A stretch of 64,000 nucleotides of DNA from BOG-908 sp963692875 (GCA_965198755.1 OZ240673.1:2914001-2978000); one strand, 5' to 3'. Counted from the first letter of the stretch, positions 33,617-43,160 are shown. Made by a program: numbers and translations. The notes: a model not told the origin generated them from the letters alone.

Positions 33617-34443
33617 GCGGCGGAGAACGAAACGTCGGCGTGAGGGTTCTTCAGCGCGGTGGCGGCGGCGCGCACGACGTCGCGACCGTGCACGCGCTCC
33701 AGCCGCCGTATGGTGAAGTGTGCGGCGGCGAGGTTGCGGTAGTGGTCGAGGAACGCGGCGTTCAGCGAGGCGCCGGCTACTGCACCCATGATGGGCACGG
33801 CCTGCAGGCTGAACTTCTCGCCGAGCACCACGCCGTAGCGGGCGGCCACCTCGGAGATCAGCCTGGTGAACGGGCGGCCCTGGAAGACCATGCGGGCGGA
33901 GAAGTAGCCGAGCTCGCTCTCGTCGGCGTCGGCCTGGCTGCGGAAGGCGAACACCTCCAGGCACGCGCGGCGGGCATCTTCGCTGGACAGGTCCTCGCCC
34001 TGCACCATGGCGGCGCGCGCGATGTCGCGCATGATGGTCAGTGTGGTGAAGGTGGCGTCCGGGATGAAGCCGGCGAGACCTGTGAAGCCGCTGACCGCGC
34101 CGGACGCGATGACTGCCGCGCGGGTGAGGTTGCTGCGCGCGCGCTGCACCTGGTCGTCCTCCCGGTTCAGGCCCAGGACGGCCACGTCGTAGGCGCGCGC
34201 CAGCGCCGCTTCCGCCACGAAGCTGAACCTGGACTGCACGCCGCGGCTCATGCCCATGCGCGCCAGGCCGAAGCGGCTGGCCATGTTGACCGCACCACCG
34301 AGCAGGTCCGCCATCCGCACGATCAGGCCGCGGCCGCGGTCCAACCGCTTGAGCGCGTCGGCAAGTTCGGCGTGAGCCGAGTCGTCCAGCGCGATCGTGG
34401 CCATACCCTGGCGCTCAAGTGTCTGTAATGACGTGTCGCTCAC
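33613..34443 (-). CDS. EcsC family protein
   Basis: About 276 residues with the EcsC pattern: 'GLAGFIPDATFTTLTIMRDIARAA' (shown in parts: GLAGFIPDATFTT and MRDIARAA), 'CLEVFAFR' and 'IPIMGAVAGASLNAAFLDHYRNLA' (key part VPIMGAVAGASLNAAF). EcsC proteins are membrane-associated proteins of unclear function near transport or stress genes. Start uncertain: GTG 34443 has GGGG about 6 bases upstream; ATG 34404 is the next option. First gene of a three-gene ATGA-coupled operon, divergent from dnaB. Confidence 0.85.
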   Translation of the reverse strand: MSDTSLQTLERQGMATIALDDSAHAELADALKRLDRGRGLIVRMADLLGGAVNMASRFGLARMGMSRGVQSRFSFVAEAALARAYDVAVLGLNREDDQVQRARSNLTRAAVIASGAVSGFTGLAGFIPDATFTTLTIMRDIARAAMVQGEDLSSEDARRACLEVFAFRSQADADESELGYFSARMVFQGRPFTRLISEVAARYGVVLGEKFSLQAVPIMGAVAGASLNAAFLDHYRNLAAAHFTIRRLERVHGRDVVRAAATALKNPHADVSFSAA

Positions 34444-34521
34444 GAAGCACCCCCAGGTTCCACAGATACTCACAGGCGCAAACGCTGCGCCCGCCCTTTG
34501 GGTGCGCTAAGACGTGGCGCG

Positions 34522-36030
34522 ATGACGAATATCGATTCTCCGCTCCTCGGCCTCAGCCAACGCCTGCCCCCTTCCAACCTGGCCGCCGAGCAGGCGCTGC
34601 TGGGCGCGCTGCTTTCCAACAACCGCGCCTACGACCGCGTTTCGGAGTTCCTGCAACCGGACCACTTCGCCGACGCGGTGCACGCGCGCATCTACCAGGC
34701 GATCTCGCGCCGCATCGAGGCGAGCCAGATCGCCGACCCGGTGACGCTGCGCGCCGAGTTTGAGCATTCCGGCGTGCTCGAGGAAGTGGGCGGCACTGCC
34801 TACCTGGCACAGTTGCTGACCGCGATGGTCGGCATCATCAACGCGCGCGACTACGGCCAGGCTATCTACGATTCCTGGATACGCCGCCAGCTGATCGACA
34901 TCGGCGAGACAGTGGTCAACCAGGCCTTCGCGCCAGAGCTCGAGATGGACGGGCCGAAGCAGATCGAGCTGGCCGAGCAGTCGCTGTTCGACCTGGCCAC
35001 CCACGGCACCTCAGACACCAAGATGATGGTGTTCAGCACTGCGCTGGCCCACGCCATCACCAACGCCGAGCGCGCGTTCCAGAACTCCGGCCACGTGTCC
35101 GGCTTGTCCACCGGCCTGCGCGACCTGGACAAGAAGACCGGCGGCCTGCACCCGTCCGACCTGCTGATCCTGGCCGGCCGCCCCGGCATGGGCAAGACGG
35201 CGCTGGCCACCAAGATCGCCTTTGGTGCAGCCGAAAGCATGCTGGCCAACGCGCGGGCGGCGGCGGACGACCTCTCGGAAGGCGGCGCGCAGAGTGCGGT
35301 GCCGAAGAACTCGGTGGTGATCTTCTCGCTGGAAATGAGCGCCGAGCAGCTGGCCAACCGCCTGCTGTCCGAGGAGTCACGCGTCTCCAGCGACCGCATC
35401 CGCCGTGGCGAAATCGGGGAGCGGGACTTCGCCAAGTTCGTCAGTGTGTCGAAGAAGCTGCAGAACCTGCCGCTCTACATCGACGACACGCCGGCGATCA
35501 CGCTGTCCGCGCTGCGCACCCGCTGCCGGCGCCTGCAGCGCACCCGCGGGCTGGGGTTGATCGTGATCGACTACCTGCAGCTGATGCGCCCCTCGGCCGG
35601 TGTGCGGGCGGAAAGCCGCGTGCTGGAGATCAGCATGATCACCCAGGGGCTGAAAGCGCTGGCCAAGGAGCTGAAACTGCCGGTGATGGCGCTGTCCCAG
35701 CTGTCGCGCGCGGTGGAGAGCCGCGAGGACAAGCGGCCACAACTCTCGGATCTGCGTGAGTCGGGCTCGATCGAGCAGGATGCCGACGCGGTGATGTTCG
35801 TCTATCGGGACGAGTACTACCTGCAGCAGCGCGCGCCGAAGCAGATGGCGTTCGACAACGAGGAAAAGTTCCAGAACGCGCTGGAGAAATGGCAGCGCGA
35901 CATGGAGCTGGTGCACAACAAGGCTGAGTTGCTGCTGGAGAAGCAGCGGCATGGGCCAACCGGGAAGATAGATCTGTTTTTCGAAGGCGAGTTCACGCGG
36001 TTTGCGGATCTGGATGTCGTGCACCATTAG
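34522..36030 (+). CDS. dnaB: Replicative DNA helicase
   Basis: 502 residues. N-terminal DnaB domain ('PPSNLAAEQALLGALLSNNRAYD' in part: AAEQALLGALL), linker, and RecA-fold helicase with Walker A 'LAGRPGMGKTALA' (about residues 220-232), Walker B 'LIVIDYLQLM' and 'LSQLSRAVESREDKRPQLSD'. It unwinds DNA at the replication fork as a hexamer. ATG 34522 gives the family start 'MTNIDSPLLGLSQRLPP'. R1 copy 26 separates its stop from the convergent SWIB gene. Confidence 0.97.
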   Translation: MTNIDSPLLGLSQRLPPSNLAAEQALLGALLSNNRAYDRVSEFLQPDHFADAVHARIYQAISRRIEASQIADPVTLRAEFEHSGVLEEVGGTAYLAQLLTAMVGIINARDYGQAIYDSWIRRQLIDIGETVVNQAFAPELEMDGPKQIELAEQSLFDLATHGTSDTKMMVFSTALAHAITNAERAFQNSGHVSGLSTGLRDLDKKTGGLHPSDLLILAGRPGMGKTALATKIAFGAAESMLANARAAADDLSEGGAQSAVPKNSVVIFSLEMSAEQLANRLLSEESRVSSDRIRRGEIGERDFAKFVSVSKKLQNLPLYIDDTPAITLSALRTRCRRLQRTRGLGLIVIDYLQLMRPSAGVRAESRVLEISMITQGLKALAKELKLPVMALSQLSRAVESREDKRPQLSDLRESGSIEQDADAVMFVYRDEYYLQQRAPKQMAFDNEEKFQNALEKWQRDMELVHNKAELLLEKQRHGPTGKIDLFFEGEFTRFADLDVVHH

Positions 36031-36036
36031 GAAGAA

Positions 36037-36160
36037 AGTGGTTCTTTTTTGAAAAAAAGAACCAAAAAACTTTTGTTTCCGCTGTCGCGCGCTCGCCGGA
36101 GAGAGCCGCGACAGCCGCGATAAAAGCTTTTTGCTTCTTTTTCTCGAAAAAGAAGCGCTT
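36037..36160. repeat. R1 element, copy 26 (complete, symmetric, between convergent genes)
   Basis: GGTTCTTTTTTGAAAAAAAG/AACC left, CCGCTGTCGCGCGCTCGCC facing GAGCCGCGACAGCC, right GCTTCTTTTTCTCGAAAAAG/AAGC. Lies between the dnaB TAG and the SWIB TGA. Confidence 0.93.
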
Positions 36161-36162
36161 AC

Positions 36163-36576
36163 TCAGCTTAAATGCTGAGCCAGGTACTTGTTCATTTCGA
36201 ACATCGTCACCTTCGGCCGCCCGAACACCTTTTCCAGCTTCTCGTCCGCCAGGATTTCCCGCCCGTCCTCAGGGTTCTGCAGCTTGTTGGCCTTGATGTA
36301 TTCCCACACCTTGCTGACCACCTCGCCGCGCGCCATGGTGCCTGCGCCGACCACGGCAGCCAGCGCCTCGGACGGCTGCAGCGGCTGCTGCAATGCGTTC
36401 GGCTTGGCGCCGGCCTTTGGCTTGTCCACTTTCGTACCCTTTGGCGGCGCCTTGACTGCGGCGGCCTTTTTCGGCTTCTCCGTGGACGTCGCGTTGACTG
36501 CCTCAGCCTCTGCCTCGGCCTTCTTGGACTTCGCCTTCTGGGTCGGCTTGGCAGTGGCCGCCGGTGTTTTCGCCAT
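36163..36576 (-). CDS. SWIB/MDM2 domain protein
   Basis: 137 residues. The first 60 are Lys/Ala/Pro-rich and resemble a histone-like basic tail. The C-terminal 75 form a SWIB domain: 'PLQPSEALAAVVGAGTMARG', 'KVWEYIKANKLQNPEDGREI', 'ADEKLEKVFGRPKVTMFEMN'. In bacteria such proteins are thought to bind DNA or condense the nucleoid, but the role is unproven. GGAGA lies ahead of the ATG. Convergent with dnaB. Confidence 0.93.
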   Translation of the reverse strand: MAKTPAATAKPTQKAKSKKAEAEAEAVNATSTEKPKKAAAVKAPPKGTKVDKPKAGAKPNALQQPLQPSEALAAVVGAGTMARGEVVSKVWEYIKANKLQNPEDGREILADEKLEKVFGRPKVTMFEMNKYLAQHLS

Positions 36577-36961
36577 GTGTGTCTCCAGCTTACACGTCTT
36601 CCTCTCCCGAGAATGGCCCGGAAGTCAAGAAACCGTAACGGCGCCGCGTGCACCCGGTTTCTGCATGTCTCGCGAAACAGCCAGAGGGCGCCGCTAAACA
36701 GCGGAAACTACGTCGTTTGCGGCACGACGGACAGGGCGCCTGGCTCGCCCACAGGCCGGTCCAGGCCGGACCCGCGCCGAGCCGCAAGCCGATGAACGGG
36801 CATAGAGTGCTGGCCGCGCAGCCGATTCGCAGGCCTTCACGCGCACATGCTGCCGTGGCGACCAGGCAGCACACGGCACGGCCGAGCCGCCCGTTGTCCG
36901 CCCTTGCGGCGCGCCGGCGCCGCGGCGAGACTTCCCACCCCGCCTTGAAAGAACTGCGGCC
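36577..36961. other. Intergenic region between divergent genes
   Basis: 385 bp between the SWIB gene and the phosphotriesterase-family gene. No ORF, repeat or clear hairpin noticed. Promoters for both genes are expected here. Confidence 0.6.
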
Positions 36962-37945
36962 ATGAAAATCAACACGACCGGAGGTGCGATCACCGACCAG
37001 GAGCTGGGCCGCACGTTGGTCCACGAGCACGTGCTGGCCGGCTACCCCGGCTGGTACATGGACACCCGCCTGCCGCCGTTCCGCCGCGCTGACGCGCTCG
37101 ACCGCGTGGTGGACGCCTTCGCCCGCCTGCACGCCTACGGGGTGCGCACCGTCATCGACCCCTGCCCCAGCGACCTCGGCCGCGACGTGGCGTTCTGCGC
37201 CGAAGTCAGCCAGCGCAGCGGCATCGCGCTGATATGCACCACCGGCGTCTACACCGAGGCGTTCGGCATCCCCTACACCTTCCGCCACCTCGAGACCGCC
37301 GCCATCGAGGAGATCTACATACGCGAGATCGAGGACGGCATCGGCGCCTCCGGCATCAAGGCCGGACTGATCAAGATCGCCACCGGCGACGGCGTGGTCA
37401 GCGACTACGAACGCCGCATGCTGACCGCCGCCACCAACGCGGCCAAAGCCACCGGTGTGCCGCTGATCTCGCACACCGAAAACTGCAGTTGCGGCCACGA
37501 CCAGATCGACATCGTCACCGGCTGCGGCGTGCCGGCGCACCGGCTGCTGGTGGGCCACTCCGACGGCCGCGACGACCACCCCTACCAGGCGTCGCTCGCC
37601 GCGCGCGGCGCCTATGTCGGCTTCGACCGCTTTGGCCTGGAAGTGTTCAACAGCGACGCCAACCGCATGCGCAACGTGGCCCAGATGATCGAGGCCGGCT
37701 ACCGCGACCAGGTGATGCTGAGCCAGGACCACGTGAATTGCTGGCTGGGCAACATCCCCGGCGTGGGCACGCCGGAAGACATCGCGCGCATCCTGCCGAA
37801 CTGGTCGATGACGCATCTGTTCGAGCGCATTTTTCCGGAGATGCTGCGCATGGGCGTGGCACAGGCGGACATCGACGCGATGATGGTCGATAATCCGCGA
37901 AGGTTCTTTGTTGGGGAAGCAAAGGAAGCAAGCGCTTCTTTTTGA
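36962..37945 (+). CDS. Phosphotriesterase-family metal hydrolase
   Basis: 327 residues, TIM-barrel amidohydrolase fold. Metal ligands: 'LVHEHV' (HxH), 'LIKIATGDG' (bridging Lys), 'LISHTE', 'LVGHSDGRDD' and 'LSQDH' (Asp). Members hydrolyse lactones or phosphotriesters; the substrate is not deducible. The normal fold ends near 'MVDNPRRFFVGE'; the last residues AKEASASF and the TGA stop (37943-37945) are encoded inside the left hairpin of R1 copy 27, so the element has replaced the native end of the gene. Confidence 0.9.
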   Translation: MKINTTGGAITDQELGRTLVHEHVLAGYPGWYMDTRLPPFRRADALDRVVDAFARLHAYGVRTVIDPCPSDLGRDVAFCAEVSQRSGIALICTTGVYTEAFGIPYTFRHLETAAIEEIYIREIEDGIGASGIKAGLIKIATGDGVVSDYERRMLTAATNAAKATGVPLISHTENCSCGHDQIDIVTGCGVPAHRLLVGHSDGRDDHPYQASLAARGAYVGFDRFGLEVFNSDANRMRNVAQMIEAGYRDQVMLSQDHVNCWLGNIPGVGTPEDIARILPNWSMTHLFERIFPEMLRMGVAQADIDAMMVDNPRRFFVGEAKEASASF

Positions 37946-38055
37946 AAAAAGAAGCAAAAACTTTCGTCTCCGCTGTCGCGCGCTCGCCGGTAAACGCGCG
38001 ACAGCGGAGTCAAAAGTTTTTTGGTTCTTTTTTTCAAAAAAGAGCCGCTTGCTTG
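37927..38055. repeat. R1 element, copy 27 (complete, symmetric)
   Basis: GCTTCTTTTTGAAAAAAG/AAGC left, which contains the stop codon of the preceding gene; CTCCGCTGTCGCGCGC facing GCGCGACAGCGGAG; right GGTTCTTTTTTTC/AAAAAAGAGCC. Confidence 0.92.
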
Positions 38056-38102
38056 CCCGCTACCGGTGACCCGGAATCGGGCCCGTGCGAAGCTGGCCAG
38101 AA

Positions 38103-38222
38103 AGCAAGGCCTGCTTTTTTGAAAAAAAGCAGCAAAAAACTTTTGGTCCGGCTGTCGCGGACTCTCCCTCGGCGTGCACCCAAGGGAATTAGGGTTTCTG
38201 GTAGTATTTCAGAAAGAAGCGC
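38103..38222. repeat. R1 element, copy 28 (right arm degraded)
   Basis: Good GCCTGC left hairpin and asymmetric core (GGTCCGGCTGTCGCGGACTC). The right arm is mutated (GGGAATTAGGGTTTCTGG). Only about 45 bp after copy 27. Confidence 0.8.
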
Positions 38223-38343
38223 TACTTTCTGACGTTGCAATCTCAGCATGTTTGACGGAGCCTGCAGTCGGAGTTACGGCTACACCACCCGAAAACCACA
38301 ACATACCGCGCGCTCAAAAAGCGTGGATGCAGGGAGGCGCCGG

Positions 38344-39915
38344 ATGCAGGCAACCGAGACGAAGACGGCCGGCGAGATCGGCCGCTACGTCGAGCAACCC
38401 TTCGGATTGTTCGCCGAACTGTTCGGGTTGCAGGCGCGCGCCAATCCGGAGCGGCTCGCGGTCATCTGCGGCCAGGAGGCCGTCACCTACAAGGATTTCG
38501 ACGCCCTGGCGGACCGCATCGCCGCCGGCCTCCAGCAGGCGGGCGTGGGCGGCGGCAGCGTGGTCGCCATATGTGCGGCCGCCAGCATTGCCTACGTCGC
38601 CACCTTCATCGGCGTGCTGCGGACCGGCGCCGCCGCCTCGCCGCTGTCGCCCTCGTCCACGCCGGACCAGCTGCTCGGCATGCTGCGCGACAGCGGCGCC
38701 AGCCACATCTTCACCGACGCACTGGGTGCCGACGCGTTCGGCGCCGCGCTGGACACAATGGGCGTGCACGCCGTCTCAATGCAGCCGGGCGGCCACGGCC
38801 AGGCCCTGGCGGACTGGCTGCCGCCAGCCGGTGCCCGGCCCGCACCCGTCACCATCGCACCGGACCAGCCGTTCAACATCATCTACTCCTCCGGCACCAC
38901 TGGCACGCCGAAAGGCATCGTCCAGCCGCACGCCATGCGCTGGCCGCAGCTCAAACTGACGGAGCCGCCGGGATACGGGCCGGACGCGGTCACCCTGCTG
39001 TCCACCCCGCTCTACTCCAACACCACGCTGGTGTGCCTGCTGCCGACGCTGGCCGGCGGCGGCACGGTGGTGTTGATGCCCAAGTTCGACGCGCGGAGCT
39101 TCCTCGAGCTCAGCCAGCGCCACCGCGTCACGGAAGCGATGCTCGTGCCGGTGCAATACCGCCGCATCCTCGAGGTGCCCGACTTCGACAGCTTCGACCT
39201 GTCCAGCTACCGGATGAAGTTTGCCACCTCGGCACCCTTCGCGGCCGAGCTGAAGGCCGCCGTCCTCGCCCGCTGGCCAGGCGGCCTGACCGAGTATTTC
39301 GGCATGACCGAGGGCGGCGGCAGCTTCGTCCTCGCCGCCCACGACCACCCGGACAAGCTGCACACCGTGGGCCAGCCGATCCCCGGCCACGAGCTGCTGG
39401 TGATCGACGAGCAGGGCACACCGCTGCCGCACGGACAGGCCGGCGAGGTGGTCGGCCGTTCGGCCACGATGATGCTCGGCTACCACAACCAGCCCGCCAA
39501 GACCGCGGAAGCCGAGTGGTACAGCCCCGAAGGCCTGCGCTACATCCGCACCGGCGACATCGGCCGCTTCGACGCCGACGGCTTCTTCACCCTGATCGGG
39601 CGCAAGAAGGACATGATCATCTCCGGCGGCATCAACATCTATCCGGTGGACCTCGAAAGCGTGCTGCGCGAGCACCCCGCCGTGCTCGAGGCCGCCGTGG
39701 TGGGCGCGCCGTCCGACCGCTGGGGCGAGACGCCGGTTGGCTTCGTCACGCTGCGCACCGGGGTGCACGAAACGGGAGACGCGCTGCGGGACTGGGCGAA
39801 CGGGAGGCTGGGCAAGATGCAACGGCTGGCTGAAGTGCGGGTGATCGAGGAACTGCCACGGAACGCGATCGGGAAGGTACTGAAACGAGAACTTCGGGCT
39901 GAGAGGGTGAGGTGA
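38344..39915 (+). CDS. Acyl-CoA ligase (AMP-forming)
   Basis: 523 residues, ANL superfamily. P-loop 'IIYSSGTTGTPKGIV' (about residues 180-194), 'YFGMTEGGGSF', 'YIRTGDIGRFDADGFFTLIG', hinge 'RKKDMIISGGINIYPVDLE' and catalytic Lys in 'PRNAIGKVLKREL'. It activates a carboxylic acid as acyl-AMP and then acyl-CoA; the acid is not deducible. GGGAGG lies 6 bases before ATG 38344. Confidence 0.93.
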   Translation: MQATETKTAGEIGRYVEQPFGLFAELFGLQARANPERLAVICGQEAVTYKDFDALADRIAAGLQQAGVGGGSVVAICAAASIAYVATFIGVLRTGAAASPLSPSSTPDQLLGMLRDSGASHIFTDALGADAFGAALDTMGVHAVSMQPGGHGQALADWLPPAGARPAPVTIAPDQPFNIIYSSGTTGTPKGIVQPHAMRWPQLKLTEPPGYGPDAVTLLSTPLYSNTTLVCLLPTLAGGGTVVLMPKFDARSFLELSQRHRVTEAMLVPVQYRRILEVPDFDSFDLSSYRMKFATSAPFAAELKAAVLARWPGGLTEYFGMTEGGGSFVLAAHDHPDKLHTVGQPIPGHELLVIDEQGTPLPHGQAGEVVGRSATMMLGYHNQPAKTAEAEWYSPEGLRYIRTGDIGRFDADGFFTLIGRKKDMIISGGINIYPVDLESVLREHPAVLEAAVVGAPSDRWGETPVGFVTLRTGVHETGDALRDWANGRLGKMQRLAEVRVIEELPRNAIGKVLKRELRAERVR

Positions 39916-39946
39916 GTCTTTACCCTTTCAACAAGAAGCAAGGAAG

Positions 39947-40024
39947 GCAAGGCCTTCTTTTCTGAAGAAAAGAAGCAAAAGACTTCTGATACGGCTGTCG
40001 CGGAGAATTTTGCAACGTGCGCGC
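39947..40024. repeat. R1 element, copy 29 (left half)
   Basis: GGCCTTCTTTTCTGAAGAAAAG/AAGC, then AAAAGACTTCTGATACGGC and TGTCGCGGAG. The right arm is missing. Confidence 0.8.
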
Positions 40025-40213
40025 TGGCGAATGAGCTTTTGATGCTTTTTCAAGCAGGGGGCCGCTTGGCTTATACAAATGAACCTCAGTGCTCAACTGT
40101 AACGGGCGAGCCACGTGGTTCTCTTTCAATGTACATCTGAAGAGTCGTCCTGGTGGCGGTATGACGCGGTTTTTTCATGCGACAACGTGCTACTCGCACG
40201 GTGTCTCGATGCT

Positions 40214-40294
40214 CATGGCCACGAGAGGCCACTCCGCTCCGGTGCTCGAAAACCACGTCAGCTGACCCACCAAGCCAATTGTGGAAACGGACAC
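40214..40294 (+). repeat. R3 dispersed repeat, copy b
   Basis: CTCATGGCCACGAGAGGCCA, GCTCCGGTGCTCGAAAACCA, CACCAAGCC and GGAAACGGACAC match 53671-53748 and in part 20994-21108. Confidence 0.6.
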
Positions 40295-40300
40295 TGACGC

Positions 40301-40401
40301 AGAAAACTTTCGTCTCCGCTGTCGCGCGCTCGCAGGACAGGATCGCGACAGCCGCAGTAAAAGCTTTTTGCTTCTTTTTCTCGAAAAAGAAGGCCTTGCT
40401 T
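40301..40401. repeat. R1 element, copy 30 (left hairpin lost)
   Basis: GAAAACTTTCGTCTCCGCTG with TGTCGCGCGC facing ATCGCGACAGCC; right GCTTCTTTTTCTCGAAAAAG/AAGGCC. Confidence 0.85.
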
Positions 40402-40522
40402 ACCTTGCTTGTTCTCCGTCCAAAAACATCCGCTGCCGAATGAGAGACTGCGGTAGTGGAGCGGCCCTGAGTACCGGACCGCAGTGTTGGCTGACCGTCA
40501 GCGGCTACCTATGGCTGGACAC

Positions 40523-43093
40523 CTAGTCCTCCACCAGCCCGAACACCTCCAGCGCCTGCGCCTCCCCCACCAGCTCCGCGGTCCTGCGCCACTCCTCCAG
40601 CCACAGCGTCGCGCACTCCCCGTCGTAGGCGGCGCTCCACGGCTTCGGCCGGTCCAGGTAGTGCAGCACCGCGACACCCTGCGGCAGGTCGGCAACCCGG
40701 GTGCGCTCGCCGACAGGCGTGTTCCACTCGGCGCCCATGCGATGGAAGCGGTCGCGGAAGCCCAGGTTCAGCGCGCACTGATCGTGGAACAGCAGCGTCA
40801 CGTCCTCATCGGCGATCGCGGCCACGGCGCCGTCCAGCGCCGTTGTCAGCTCGGCATGCGCCAGGTCGAACAGCAGCACGCCGGAGTTGAAGTAGAGGTC
40901 GCCCTGCAGGCCGTGCAGGGCGATGGCTCGGCTGACTTCCGGGCGCGGCGTCTCCACGCGGGCGGCCAGCGGGTGGCCGGCCAGGTCGGCGGCGAACAGG
41001 CTGTCGAGCGGGGTGCGCACCAGCACGTCGCTGTCGATGTAGACCGCGCGGTCGTAGCGTCCGGTGCGCTGCAGGTGGCGGGCGAAGAAGATGCGGTAGT
41101 AGGCGGCAGAGGCCAGCAGGTGCCCGCTGGTGAACAGCCCGTAGGCGGCATAGAGGCGGCTTGCACCCTGCACCACCTCGCTGGCGGGTACCACCGTCAC
41201 GCTGAAGCCGCGGTCGCGGAACGGCTGCACCACGCGGGCGGTCAGCTCGGCCATCGCATCGTCGATGATGACGAAGCAGTCTTCCCGCCCCGGCGCGCTG
41301 TGGGCCAGCGCGCTGTGCAGGGCCACGATGGTGGCGCACAGGTAGTTGGCGTTGCTGCACAGGAACAGCGCGCGCCGGCCGCCGCCGCCTTCTGCGCGTG
41401 CCGCGAGCAGGCGCTGGGTTGCCATGCGCTGCGCCATCGCCGGGCTGAGCCCGCCGCTGGCCTGGGCGAGCACCTGCTCCATCTGCGCCAGGCCGGAGGC
41501 AGCGTCCCAGGCCAGCGCGGTGTGCAGGCGGGCCAGGCCGGGAAGCAGCCGCCAGCCGTCCACGGCTTCGATGGCGGCGAGGAACTGCGCGTGACGGCCG
41601 GTGCGCTTGGCGGCGCGGAACAGCACGTAGCCGATCTGGTCGTAGCGGAAATCCGCGCCCAGCCAGGCGCAAGCCTGGTCGGCGAGCTCGTCCCAGCGCT
41701 GCTGCTCGGCGAGGAAGCGCAGCATGGGCAGGGTGAACTGGCGCGAGGGCAGCTCCGCCTGCATCAGCCGCACGCGCAGCGCCTCGGCCTCTGCGGTCTC
41801 GCCCATGAAGCAGCGGTATTCGAACCACTTCAGCAGCACCTCCGCCCGGTCGGCATGCGCTGTCGGCACGGCGCGCAAGGCTTCGCCCGCCGCCGCCCAG
41901 TCCTGCTGGCGCAAAGCCACGTCGGTGCGCAACAGGACGGGCGACACCTCGTCGGGCGCAGCGTCGATCAGGCGGGCGGCGAGGGCGGATGCCAGCCCAG
42001 GGTCGCCGGCGTCCAGCGCAGCGTACGCGGCCTCGATGGCCGCATAGAACAGGCGGGTGCCAGGGCGCAGCTCGGCCTCGGCCAGCAGTGCGGCGGCGCG
42101 CGACACCTGCCCGCGCGCGACCTGCAGCCGCGCCGACAGCTCCAGCCGTGCCTCAGCCGAGAGCCATGCGCCGGGCCGGTCGAGCGCGTCGGCCCAGCGT
42201 GCCGGGTCGCGGCTCAGCACCAGCACGTTGAGGTAGGTGTCGGCGAAGCCGCGGTCGTCCGGCCGCTCGGCGGTGACCTGCTCGGCCAGGCGCAGCGCCG
42301 TCTCGTGCTGGCCGGCCTGGCTTTCGCAATGCGCCAGCGCCCGCATGCCCCAGGCGTCGAGCTTGCCGGCGGCGTGCAGGGGCCGCAGCATGGCCAGCGC
42401 CTGGCCGGCCTCGCCCGCCGAGATCAGCGACTCCGCCAGGCGGACGGCCGCCCTGTGGTCCTCGGCACCGAACTGGCGGAGGAAGGCGTAGATCGGGCCG
42501 GCGCGGCCCCGCTCGCCCGCCTCGAAAAGGAAGTCGGCGAGCTGTGCCAGGGTGGCGAGCTCCTCCGGCGCGTGCGGTTTGACGCCGAAGCTGACGAAGC
42601 GCGCCGCCTGCTCGGCGGCTTCCTGGTGCTGCGAGGTGGCCGCCAGCGCGCGGGCGCGGCCCATCCAGTTGAAGGGGAACTCAGGCGCCGCCTCGGTGCC
42701 CCAGCAGAACAGCTCGGCCGCCTTGTCCGGGTTGCCGGCGGCAAGCTCCAGCCGGCCGAGCTTGTAGTAGGCCAGGTGCACCTTCTGCGGCATCTGCACG
42801 GCGCGGGCCAGCGCCTCGCGCGCGGTCTCCACGTTCTTCGCGCGGAGCGAGAGGTCGGCGAGTGCCAGCAGCTGGTCGGTGCTGCAGGCTGCGATGCTGT
42901 AGGTGCGCGAGAAGCGGCCGAGGATGTCGGCGGCCTCCTCGGGGCGCAGGCGCGGCGCGCCGCCGGCCAGCCGAGCGTCGCGGAAGAAGGCGGCAACCGA
43001 GTTGGAGGGGGCTTGGGTGTTCAATGGTACTCCGGAACGGGCTGGTGCCGGCTGACAGGTTAACGTTGTGTTTGTGCGCTTATAACGGATCAT
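40523..43093 (-). CDS. TPR protein fused to a family-8 glycosyltransferase
   Basis: About 856 residues. Residues about 40-540 are helical repeats of TPR type ('ALADLSLRAKNVETAREALA', 'KLGRLELAAGNPDKAAELF'). The C-terminal third is a GT8 domain: 'FLCSNANYLCATIVALHSAL', 'YYRIFFARHL', the DxD metal site in 'AVYIDSDVLVRTPLDSLFA' and 'LYFNSGVLLFDLAHAEL'. 'LHYLDRPKPW' stands for the usual His...Lys-Pro-Trp motif. It probably transfers a sugar from a nucleotide-sugar to an envelope glycan or protein. Start uncertain: ATG 43093, or TTG 43024 with GGAG 5 bases upstream. The sulfotransferase gene is divergent from it. Confidence 0.88.
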   Translation of the reverse strand: MIRYKRTNTTLTCQPAPARSGVPLNTQAPSNSVAAFFRDARLAGGAPRLRPEEAADILGRFSRTYSIAACSTDQLLALADLSLRAKNVETAREALARAVQMPQKVHLAYYKLGRLELAAGNPDKAAELFCWGTEAAPEFPFNWMGRARALAATSQHQEAAEQAARFVSFGVKPHAPEELATLAQLADFLFEAGERGRAGPIYAFLRQFGAEDHRAAVRLAESLISAGEAGQALAMLRPLHAAGKLDAWGMRALAHCESQAGQHETALRLAEQVTAERPDDRGFADTYLNVLVLSRDPARWADALDRPGAWLSAEARLELSARLQVARGQVSRAAALLAEAELRPGTRLFYAAIEAAYAALDAGDPGLASALAARLIDAAPDEVSPVLLRTDVALRQQDWAAAGEALRAVPTAHADRAEVLLKWFEYRCFMGETAEAEALRVRLMQAELPSRQFTLPMLRFLAEQQRWDELADQACAWLGADFRYDQIGYVLFRAAKRTGRHAQFLAAIEAVDGWRLLPGLARLHTALAWDAASGLAQMEQVLAQASGGLSPAMAQRMATQRLLAARAEGGGGRRALFLCSNANYLCATIVALHSALAHSAPGREDCFVIIDDAMAELTARVVQPFRDRGFSVTVVPASEVVQGASRLYAAYGLFTSGHLLASAAYYRIFFARHLQRTGRYDRAVYIDSDVLVRTPLDSLFAADLAGHPLAARVETPRPEVSRAIALHGLQGDLYFNSGVLLFDLAHAELTTALDGAVAAIADEDVTLLFHDQCALNLGFRDRFHRMGAEWNTPVGERTRVADLPQGVAVLHYLDRPKPWSAAYDGECATLWLEEWRRTAELVGEAQALEVFGLVED

Positions 43094-43160
43094 TGCCCGG
43101 CTGGCGCGCGCTTCTGTGGTCATGACGGATGTCTTGTGATTGTCTTGCGTCCGCCCGAGG

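Larger units (their letters stand above)
39916..40522. other. Gene-free interval with repeat fragments
   Basis: About 600 bp holding R1 copies 29 and 30 (both incomplete) and R3 copy b. The rest shows no gene. Confidence 0.65.

Noticed and set aside
40484..43063. 859-codon plus-strand frame opposite the TPR-GT8 gene
   Set aside because: Shadow of the real minus-strand gene caused by high GC; no family features and His/Arg/Ala-rich composition.
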